A stretch of 64,000 nt of DNA from Microbulbifer sp. THAF38 (GTDB lineage: Bacteria > Pseudomonadota > Gammaproteobacteria > Pseudomonadales > Cellvibrionaceae). Positions 43,001-46,780 of the stretch are shown here, one piece after another (position 1 is the stretch's first letter; every line of letters begins with the position of its first letter). The stretch is taken from assembly GCF_009363535.1 (NCBI RefSeq), contig NZ_CP045369.1, positions 1,128,501-1,192,500 on the forward strand, given 5' to 3'. Below the pieces are notes generated by a model. It was not told the origin of the DNA and did no database searches. It saw only the letters and a program-made list of their open reading frames with translations. The position numbers and the translations under genes were made by a program.

Positions 43001-43220
43001 ATACACGCTAGAAAACCTGTTGGTTATTCAATCAGAAGATTGTGATATTAACTTAAGTGAGCAATGGCAACCGTTTGTCAATCAGTGTGTTGATTATCAC
43101 GTCGTAGGCGGTGGTCATCAGACTATATTGCAAATGCCTTTTGTCGAGGACATTTCAAGAAAAATCATATCACATCAGGAACGAGCTATGTTGGTTGAAA
43201 AATCAGCAGAGCTCGTATAA
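31044..43220 (+). CDS. nonribosomal peptide synthetase, A–T of module 8 and modules 9–11 with thioesterase
   Basis: About 4,058 residues: basic N-terminal helix / A8(inactive)-T8 / C9-A9-T9 / C10-A10-T10 / C11-A11-T11-TE. Carrier serines are 584, 1635, 2710 and 3777. The type I thioesterase has GYSMGA with Ser3910, a following LDGY segment and a GGGHQTIL histidine motif; it should release the chain by hydrolysis or cyclisation. Residues 1–50 (segments KKAQLKQQLANL and SSEQRLLLQKKLAAR) are basic and helical and complement the acidic tail of the first synthetase. ATG 31044 overlaps the upstream stop by one base; ATG 31047 is an equal alternative, and GAGGAAG just upstream serves either. The first A domain keeps the overall fold but has lost its ATP-binding and catalytic motifs. 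A9 is a confident Phe reader, and the TE marks this as the last synthetase in the line. Confidence 0.96.
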   Translation: MMSNNINKNSNKKAQLKQQLANLSSEQRLLLQKKLAARNAEKNKLSCLHQRFEITVQQYADKQALVFNDEALTYSEVNAQANEVAHYLIDQGVKQNSVVGICLEDNEQAFLQFVIAMLGISKAGGSWLVMDPEWDEDRIDRIIADSGLSLLLTQSELLSEEAFETLKLIPMDTDIRRRILNRYSQENVDSVSLKHHIEQQLYLDYSDVNKEGVMISHGNLLSIIDDKQLFDINHQSVVAQLNHPCLAANVVETFAALINGAKLIKCNSNIGQIPAQIKEFGIDCLLIKAWVFEQLINVEPDAFSDVRSVIVSGHLSTLTTEKLSEKNKPTSLIVVNGPIESCGISMLATLADNNIPTMGVGIQSIQTFILDEYGYATPKGAVGELHISGSSVSSGYWQNQVKTTAHFIKNTIVAHDNQTLFKTGTLVRQSVDGTLEFIGNCADQVTIGGLTFNLNEVDEVLRQHADIAVAKAVMWQGEKLAAFLVTKQDIDNEQAFTNDLNRWLKGRLEKAMMPVGYNLMADLPLDINNEVSLDKLPEPNWFNEFEYVAPETELEIKVASMWERLLDVEQVGLKDNFFNLGGNSLTAVRLEVEIMEQFNVKVTILELFEAADVASQVKLIEAGQKQNIVPKILPVSREGAQLPLSFAQQRLWFINELEGAGDQYNMPLGLKLSGQLNITALKKSLSDIVMRHEVLRTVYLTNESGIAYQQLLDNVTGLELVEVDFSAYAEDQIPLLVKDYCAVEASKPFDLQNDLMIRACLLKVGHNEHTLLITMHHIATDGWSLGVFIHELGAMYNANVDGRPNLLNPLAIQYADFASWQREWEGSEMLSRQMSFWNKRLENLPQLHSLPLDKVRPEVQTFEGAVHCRQINKRLNEQLNQLSLANDCTLFMTLQTAFALLVSRYSNEQDVVMGTPVANRTQAELSSLIGFFVNTLVLRTDFSDDLSFVDVLKQSKQSILEAFDNQHVPFEMLVEQHQPVRNFSHSPLFQIAFILQNNEMEELQLPGLNITPIDQEHSVAKYDLSLSMQETELGLTASWEYNTDLFEKSTIERMAESFEILISAIVTSPGAQTKNLPLLSAIDLESAALQRRGKELDYDKSLCLHQVFENQVKKSPEHIAVVFDEQSLTYGELNEKANQLARYLLDQGITAEKPVGICLERSVGTMVAILATLKAGGAYLPLDPNYPDSRIQHMLNDSNTAFVITTTEQAKRAVFESQKIVNVDEVALYHDYCVTDLANVKVTPSNLAYIIYTSGSTGVPKGVMLEHEGAVNLSKDQQVRFGVGNESRVLQFASLSFDAATWEWVMALLNGAQLHICSDLQKQTPVLLQDFMVESKITHATLPPALLPHMQAHAPFSLKSLIVAGEACDEQLAYLWALQYSMFNAYGPTESTVCASVAPITLDKPINIGCAISNTNLYILDSEQRPVPQGVIGELYVAGVNVARGYINRPELSDVKFIADPFEHDKRCYRTGDLVRVNSHGDIVFIGRADDQIKLRGFRIEPSEIMSVINTHSFICESFVTVKDIGNESQLVAYLVAGNHTESEQSIVQAVRKWLSERMPEHMHPSNFIVLDTMPLTINGKVNLKALPSPEHKSFDDYVAPANDIEHKLSSIWSALLSIDNVSTNKSFFELGGHSLLVTRLVSAIREAFSVNIEVRQIFDNQTISMQAALISSSDDVCHNAITAVTRDQQLSLSFAQQRLWFVDKLASSTHYNMPIVLAFEGDLDQASFEKALSTIIARHEVLRTNFVEKAGVAYQVIRDAKDFTLEQESLTELSSSEQQRFVTNLVAEEYEHAFDLTQDLMLRARLLTLSEQEYLLLVTTHHIAFDGWSMGIFTHELNTLYKAYAEGENNPLTIPDIQYADFSQWQRNYLQGDTLERQLSYWKQQLDGINPVHSFPLDKARPEAQSFEGATYVNHFNADLTNKIRSLCHDNDVTLFMFLQTAFSVLIARYSGDYDVVMGTPISGRAHHEVESLIGIFLNNLVLRTHFERNASFEEALTLNKLNILDAFSHQDVPFELLVDELKPGRAFNHNALYQIVFALQNFEQGELELTGLTFKPYQLKESVVNVDYELGLHVTELEDQLMLEWTCNTSVFLPQTMSLLASSLHHLVDAIVEDPQQNIHALPVLTPNQLKTLLVDWNDVQREYPVQKGIHQLFEQQAEQNCHKTALHFDGQSLTYQSLNQQANQIANYLVEQGVEKGDLVGLCLEPSIDLVVGMLAILKAGAAYVPLDPSLPEDRVAYILADSQLKWIISQQEQIEDMPFEELSVLPIDAPIWQRLRSRYSDQNPTVFLSDSCKNALAYVIYTSGSTGQPKGVMVEHHNVVGLARDQHYVEIVKEDVIAHAAPPAFDAATFEIWAALCNGASVAYIDKHTLLNPDALEQKIINESVSVMFLTTAVVNQVAYERPSLFGNLRCLLFGGEQVNYEAVQQIIDNGKPDHLLHVYGPTETTTFATYAELTGNYKEDELLISIGGPLSNVEIHVFDEHGQLAAMGAVGELYIGGRGVARGYLNQKALTEERFVSMPLPGRAKQRLYRTGDLVRWLPSGELEFIGRVDHQVKIRGFRIELGEIEHQLTCFPNVKESVVVVRHNNIEGTSDTKQLVAYVAGQGLTDSDEKQTQVVADLRQFLQGKLPEHMVPAIYVILDAMPLTNNGKIDRNALPEPTLTTIDKANYIAPTSETEKNMCAIWQESLGIDKIGVKDNFFNLGGDSILSIRVVSKMNELLGQDNAISIKDIFKYQTVEELSMRIDDGGNEQSFSLQVAPFSQLTDSETSLLAEDIALYDDVYPMSELQIGMVFHSLLQSSGEDYHNIFSIQVTTQWDESCFFAAMSYMFACHPVLRTGFELEGERPLQKIYKSVVLPFTFKDISHLDESAQNKCIVDWIEEEKNNPFNWSGPLFKVFVHKRSNQSIEFGLKFHHAVIDGWSDSMFVSQLFIHYQTLLAGGSLPEAKQEFVFRDFVAQETAILKDANAQQYWQLMLDDAPMQQISCRPKNKHNQESRSKVEYSVDAVFDLSGNLLQLAKDQGVPTQSVLLAAHSKVLSLLSGQSKALTSMVINGRPEYEGGDKGIGLFLNSIPMSFELNECSWADLIHSVTKRITDSMNYRHYPSSAIQRETGRSFSEVVFNYTHFHAYEHLAEQSELAFSNAQGFGQTNFDFTVNFSRAIGEDKIKLTITYDQDMYDAKLIEQIGAYFVNVFNAMLVDIEQSHFTADLLTHRQQEILLTQYNATTESYINDCGIHQLFEEKVLSQPEAIALVFEQQQLTYEELNHKANQFAHYLFSQGVKENSLVALCMTRSVEMFVSILAILKAGSAYLPINMDSPQEHINYVLEDSNAHWIITESALTSGFNTQANLLSIDDEDIKQAINACPKTNVDTADIANHLAYVVYTSGSTGLPKGVMIEHHSLCNLASYLVKELDINAQSRVLQFASIAFDASIFEWSMALCGGAALHVAQSATTKSLLQFEQMVSDRELTHMILTPALLPQLNVERFNSVSHMIVGGEACSRETAQIWSRNRKFYNAYGPTESTVMASIGSFEFDQTKLHIGKPIDNTQLYVVNQGMQLLPPGTVGELVIGGVGLARGYLNRESLTNDKFVTRSFLDDTHTRLYKTGDMVKWLPDGNLEYIGRSDNQIKLRGFRVELGEIEHVLRECHELKDAVVVASGESIDKQLIAYLVHNEDCSVEHKQQLVTQYRQYLQSKLPAFMVPAAFVWLDALPLTISGKTDFNALPDADMSSLTIGRYVAPENDIERQLAEIWQSLLGQEQISVDARFFLIGGHSLLAMKLASKIKANFGVELPLFQLMQAQTIRAQAHLISLGDEGEASDTLVEIQRGDDNSAKPVMYMVPGFAGYSHIFTELAAQLGEEQRVFAFNPSGLDGKSVIHESVESAAQSNVQRLLANQQEGPYVLLGYSMGAAVAFEMVKQLQTIHKLSAHLIVLDGYAQYDGVEQHIFSKLDKSIEQNVEDTGWTAGMAAVVKAQAKWSYKSSPYTLENLLVIQSEDCDINLSEQWQPFVNQCVDYHVVGGGHQTILQMPFVEDISRKIISHQERAMLVEKSAELV
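31180..32930 (+). other. NRPS module 8, second half: degenerate A8–T
   Basis: A full-length A-domain fold with its motifs destroyed. The P-loop region YTSGSTGxPKG is replaced by LDYSDVNKEGVMISH, A4 FDAATFE by LAANVVETF, A5 NGYGPTE by VVNGPIES, A7 TGDL by TGTL, A8 RGFRIEL by GGLTFNL, and the A10 NGKIDRK by NNEVSLD, so the catalytic Lys is missing. The carrier is intact (GGNSL, Ser584). The reading frame is clean. Confidence 0.87.
32931..36080 (+). other. NRPS module 9: C–A9–T, phenylalanine
   Basis: The C domain has HHIATDGWS. The A9 pocket reads D-A-W-T-I-A-A-V-C, essentially the gramicidin/tyrocidine phenylalanine code. The carrier is GGHS (Ser1635). This is the most obvious substrate for the CmlA-type beta-hydroxylase encoded at the end of the operon. 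Confidence 0.85.
36081..39305 (+). other. NRPS module 10: C–A10–T, Ile/Val-like pocket
   Basis: The C domain has HHIAFDGWS. The A10 pocket reads D-A-F-F-L-G-V-T-F, the third occurrence of this code. The carrier is GGDS (Ser2710) and is not followed by an E domain. Confidence 0.8.
39306..43217 (+). other. NRPS module 11 and termination: C–A11–T–TE
   Basis: C11 is the twin of C7 (YPMSELQIGMVFH, FHHAVIDGWS, RHYPSSAIQRETGR). The A11 pocket reads D-A-F-I-I-G-A-V-M, hydrophobic and perhaps Leu-like, low confidence. The carrier is GGHS (Ser3777). The thioesterase from about 42,500 has the GXSXG nucleophile (Ser3910) and closes the assembly line. Confidence 0.82.
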
Positions 43221-43267
43221 TTTTAAATACCTAAACAAATAACTTAATCAAAAAAGGTAAGGGAGTT

Positions 43268-44857
43268 ATGTATTACTTAAAAGAGCAGGCCTATTTCGAA
43301 CCGCTATTTAACAATTGGTATGCGTGGCCATATTTATTACCACCAGTACAAGGTGCTAGACACACTGTTCATACGCATACAAGGATAATGAAGTCGTTTG
43401 TAAATAATGCGCATCTACACATTATGGCAAGCCAAGAACCCGGAATGTCAGGCTCAGACTTTTTAGCTTGTAGTGAAGACCAAATTGAAGACATTAAATC
43501 TCTGATAGAATTCACGGAGAAAGAATGTCCGGATTTGATTGCTTTGTCAGCGGCAGTCGCTGAATTAGATGAATTAATTCGTACTCACACGAATGGTGAG
43601 TCAATAGAATATATCTACGAAAAAATTCCGGCACCTCTAAAAGGCTATGTAGAACTTTTCTTTGATATGGAACACAACCCCTCTTATCGCCTGATTGAAG
43701 GGTTGTTATACAAGAGTGATTATTACAAACCACAATTACAAACGGTTGCGTTTGGCCTAGTCTCTGAAACGAATCAGCGCCCATTTGTATTTAGCACGCC
43801 TCGTTTAGTTGATGATGCCCATATGCACATTGATTTGGATTTTAATTCACCTATCCTTGACCGTATCTTAAAAGCGAGACAACATCCTTTAACTGCGGAA
43901 GAATTGGAAGCCTTATTTGCGCAATGTAATTGTCGTGGTGGCCTCACCAAAGAAGATTTATTTACGACTGAACCACCAAAAAATCCTCACACACCGGTTA
44001 CCCAGGGCATTAGGTTGGAATACACCGGGCATGCAGGATTTTTAATAGAAACTAAAGATATCAGTATACTCATTGATCCTGTTATCGCGTCAGTACATGA
44101 ATCCCACATCGGTGATGTTTTCAGCTTTAATCAGCTACCTGAAAAGCTTGATTATATTTGTTTAACTCACTCACACCAGGATCATGTAAATATAGAAACA
44201 CTACTACAGCTACGTCATAAAACGGATACCTTAGTGGTGCCCAAAAACAACGGTGGTTCGATTGCCGATCCGTCTTTAAAGTTGATGCTGCAGCAGTTGA
44301 ATTTTAAGGTTCTAGAAGTGGAAGACATGGAAGAAATTCCATTGCCGGGTGGTAAGATAATTGCCTTACCATTCTTGGGTGAACACGGTGATCTAAATAT
44401 TCGCTCCAAATCAGCATGGCTTATCGAAATGTACGGTAAGAAGCTATTTATGGGAGCCGATTCGTCAAACTTAGATCCTAATATGTATCACCATATTCAT
44501 AAACAAGTCGGCGATCTTGATTTACTTGCTATTGGGATGGAATGCGTAGGTGCTCCTTACACATGGATGTACGGTGCATTGCACACTAAGAAAGTGAGTA
44601 AACAAATTAAAAACTCTCGTCGCTTAAATGGTTGTGACTCAAAAATTGGTTACGGTATGGTTGAGATATTTAAGCCAAAAGAAGTATATATCTATGCTCT
44701 CGGACTTGAGCCTTGGTTTAATTACTTTATGGGGCTTGATTATAGTGATGACTCTGAGCAAATCATCGAATCAAATAAAATGCTTCAGTTGTGTTACGAT
44801 AGCAATATAAAATGTGAAAAAATGTTTGGTAGTAAGACTCTGGTATTTAATCAATAA
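43268..44857 (+). CDS. CmlA-type non-heme diiron beta-hydroxylase (metallo-beta-lactamase fold)
   Basis: A 529-residue protein resembling CmlA, the chloramphenicol-pathway oxygenase that hydroxylates the beta-carbon of a carrier-bound amino acid. The N-terminal ~240 residues include FEPLFNNWYAWPYLLPP, typical of that family's dimerisation domain. The C-terminal half has the metal motif THSHQDH with His301, His303, Asp305 and His306, then Glu372 in FLGEHGDLN and Asp398 in MGADSSNLD. From memory, CmlA uses His305/His307/Asp309/His310, Glu377 and Asp403, so spacing matches closely; the Glu distinguishes it from hydrolytic lactamases. Start ATG 43268 follows a purine-rich AAGGTAAGGGAG. It lies 47 nt after the second synthetase and is the last gene of the operon. 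Phe9 is the likeliest target, giving beta-hydroxyphenylalanine. The family call is good; the substrate is inferred. Confidence 0.85.
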   Translation: MYYLKEQAYFEPLFNNWYAWPYLLPPVQGARHTVHTHTRIMKSFVNNAHLHIMASQEPGMSGSDFLACSEDQIEDIKSLIEFTEKECPDLIALSAAVAELDELIRTHTNGESIEYIYEKIPAPLKGYVELFFDMEHNPSYRLIEGLLYKSDYYKPQLQTVAFGLVSETNQRPFVFSTPRLVDDAHMHIDLDFNSPILDRILKARQHPLTAEELEALFAQCNCRGGLTKEDLFTTEPPKNPHTPVTQGIRLEYTGHAGFLIETKDISILIDPVIASVHESHIGDVFSFNQLPEKLDYICLTHSHQDHVNIETLLQLRHKTDTLVVPKNNGGSIADPSLKLMLQQLNFKVLEVEDMEEIPLPGGKIIALPFLGEHGDLNIRSKSAWLIEMYGKKLFMGADSSNLDPNMYHHIHKQVGDLDLLAIGMECVGAPYTWMYGALHTKKVSKQIKNSRRLNGCDSKIGYGMVEIFKPKEVYIYALGLEPWFNYFMGLDYSDDSEQIIESNKMLQLCYDSNIKCEKMFGSKTLVFNQ

Positions 44858-44932
44858 ACGATGCAGTAAAATAGAATTAGCAATCTATGGATTAAAGTTC
44901 AGGTTGCTTTAACACTCATTTTACTTAATGTT

Positions 44933-44958
44933 TTTCGGCCAACTGTTGTTGGTCGAAA
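44933..44958. terminator. hairpin after the NRPS operon, possible terminator
   Basis: Eleven-base arms TTTCGGCCAAC and GTTGGTCGAAA around a TGTT loop, with one G–T pair, 75 nt downstream of the hydroxylase stop. No T-run follows on the + strand, so it is not a textbook rho-independent terminator. It could end transcription of the operon weakly or protect the mRNA 3' end. Confidence 0.3.
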
Positions 44959-45697
44959 GCCCTATAAGAAAGGATTGTCGAATCCTAGAAGGGGTAGAAA
45001 AAAGTGGGGATAAATAAAAGATAGATTTTTGGCACAATATTAAAAGTAAAAAAGGAAAAAAGTAAAGATTTTGCTCGTATCTTTTTTCTTTGCACTATTT
45101 GAGGTTGAAATATTATTAACTGTTTTAACATTCGATTTTTTACATAACTATTCAGTTATACATAAATTTAAAGTATCTATTTTCTTTATTGGGTTATATT
45201 TATCATTCTTAATGATCATGTCGGTATATATAAACTTTAATAGAGTTGTCAGTAGTTAGATTCGGCACCAACTTATTTATCCAATGAATTTCTGTTGGAA
45301 ATATTGCCAATACCGACTTTTTTTAATTTGTTATATATTGAACCATAGGAAACTAGCTGTTGGGTGCTCTAAGTGCCAGCGTATTTATTCTCTCGCAGCT
45401 GGTGAGAGGGAGCCAGCAGAAACACCTTTCGTGAACAATGGAATACGAAGGCGCTTTGCTTTGATGAAGGCAAGTGCGCCGCTACGGCCTATCAGCGAGA
45501 CACTTATGACGAACTTCGAAAAATCACAATTAATATTGTTTGTCTGTACAGTACCTAATGCTGTGCTGATTTCTATAAATTACACTGTAGTTGTTCGAGC
45601 AAGAAGTTGTGTTGTTAGCGTTTTCTTTTTTGTGGTGAAGAGGTTGATGTGGGGCTTGCTCGCCACAGTCGAAGCCTTCAAGGCTTGGACAATACTC

Positions 45698-45724
45698 CCT
45701 CTGCCTCTGCCTCTGCCTCTGCCT
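45698..45724. repeat. tandem hexamer repeat (CTCTGC, about four copies)
   Basis: Four uninterrupted copies of a CTCTGC/TGCCTC hexamer, just after the palindrome at 45,672–45,686. It lies in non-coding DNA in the zone where base composition changes. Copy number may vary between strains. Confidence 0.7.
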
Positions 45725-45823
45725 ACTACTCTTGTTTCTGTTACTGATCCTGGTTAACGCATGGATCAAGTAACCGTCAGATAAGGCTTGTTGAACCCTT
45801 CGCAAAGGGTTTCGAAAGTGTTA

Positions 45824-46675
45824 GAAGCTATTTCATAACTTCTTTAACGTAATTAACATGCATGCAATATAGAAAAAACACGATAAGGGGATAAATATCG
45901 CTCCCATCTAACAACCAAGCGGCGGTAATTTCCCAACCACGCAAAAGTCCGCTCAACTTTCCAGCTGCGAGTATACCTTCTGAGCTTTCTACCATCCTGC
46001 CTTGAGGCTCTTTTCCTATTTCTCCTGTGTGGACGGATAAGGTCGATTCCACGACTCAACAGACTATCTCGAAGAGGATCAGAGTCCGCTGCTTTATCAT
46101 AAACTAAGCGATGAATCTTTGTATTTTTATAGGCAACATCAAGTAATGGATGTAATAACTTTACTTCTGCTGGTGAGGCCGAAGTAATGGTGCCTCCCAG
46201 TGGAATACCTTCGCCATCGACCACCACCATCCACTTTGAACCCTTGCCCCGCTTGGTTTTCCCGACTTCGAAGCCCCCTTTTTTGCTGGTGCAAAGCTGC
46301 CATCAGAAAAGATCTCTTCCCGGTTAAGCAAAGACTGTTGATCCAACAGCTCCAGAAACCTTCTCCATACCTGTAACAAAGCTCCTTGCTCTTCCCAAAA
46401 CTGAAGCCTTCTCCAGCATGTACTCGGTGATGGATAGTGTGAAAGAAGATTTTTCCATTGCGCTCCAGAACGCAAAACCCACAGGATGTCTTCAAAACAA
46501 GCTCGATTATCAATAGGTTTTGGGCCTCCCTTTCCTCGTTTTAACTCAGCTAGACAAGGTTCGATCAATTTCCATTGATCATTGGTCAACTCTGACTTGA
46601 ATCGGCTCACTATTGCTGGACTTTTTTCTATGTAATTGTGTGAGAATAACCGATTTCAAGTTATGAGGCAGCCTC
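45824..46675 (-). mobile_element. IS5-family insertion sequence (IS427-like)
   Basis: An element of about 850 bp carrying one transposase on the - strand. Imperfect terminal inverted repeats are visible: GAAGCTATTTCATAACTT at 45,824–45,841 and the complement of GAGGCTGCCTCATAACTT at 46,658–46,675 (14 of 18 positions match). I cannot identify a matching target duplication, so the exact outer ends are uncertain by a few bases. It lies between the AT-rich operon and the GC-rich core genes. Confidence 0.75.
45853..46610 (-). CDS. IS5-family transposase, expressed through a -1 frameshift
   Basis: DDE transposase in two overlapping frames. The first frame (GTG at 46,610, beginning MSRFKSELTNDQWKLIEPCL) has the helix-turn-helix region and the first catalytic Asp in FSDGSF. 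The second continues GGFEVGKTKRGKGSKWM and carries the second Asp region (VYDKAADSD) and the catalytic Glu in VERTFAWLGNYRR, ending at 45,853. At the junction (about 46,270–46,285) the - strand reads GCAAAAAAGGGGGC. In the upstream frame this contains A AAA AAG, the slippery heptamer of E. coli dnaX, and a -1 slip there joins the frames exactly. Programmed frameshifting is known in the IS427 group. All catalytic residues appear intact, so the enzyme may be active; a plain indel mutation is the alternative reading. Confidence 0.78.
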
Positions 46676-46714
46676 CAGTTCAAGAAAGGGTAGTTTGATT
46701 TATATCAAAAAAAG

Positions 46715-46739
46715 AAAAGGGGGCAGAGCCCCCTTTTTT
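46715..46739 (-). terminator. rho-independent terminator downstream of valS
   Basis: Ten-base perfect arms AAAAGGGGGC and GCCCCCTTTT with an AGA loop. On the - strand the stem is followed by TTTTCTTTTTTT, and on the + strand by a T-run as well, so it can act in both directions. It lies 41 nt past the valS stop codon and separates valS from the IS element. Confidence 0.88.
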
Positions 46740-46780
46740 AAATCAGAACCACTCTTTAATGGAGCGGATTATCAGAACCA

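Larger units (their letters stand above)
44858..45823. other. intergenic stretch between the NRPS operon and the IS element
   Basis: About 970 bp with no gene I can support. It starts AT-rich like the operon and becomes GC-richer near 45,350. It holds a hairpin at 44,933–44,958, a palindrome AAGCCTT-C-AAGGCTT at 45,672–45,686, a four-copy CTCTGC hexamer repeat at about 45,698–45,724, and a hairpin AACCCTT-CGCA-AAGGGTT at 45,794–45,811 next to the IS end. A 62-codon hydrophobic frame at 45,071–45,259 (TTG start) is possible but unsupported. Confidence 0.6.

Noticed and set aside
43268..44857. Reading the last operon gene as a metallo-beta-lactamase or resistance hydrolase
   Set aside because: The Glu in GEHGDLN, the long N-terminal domain with WYAWPYLLPP and the total length fit CmlA-type oxygenases better.
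45071..45259. Small hydrophobic open frame (62 codons, TTG start) after the NRPS operon
   Set aside because: AT-rich DNA readily yields Phe/Leu/Ile-rich frames; no clear ribosome site, no recognised family, and not linked to any neighbour.
45284..45757. 157-codon + strand frame
   Set aside because: Its end encodes LPLPLPLP from the hexamer repeat and it spans the palindrome; no domain features, so it is treated as chance.
45853..46610. Calling the transposase a frameshifted pseudogene
   Set aside because: The junction is a correctly phased A AAA AAG slippery site and all catalytic residues are retained, so programmed frameshifting is more likely.
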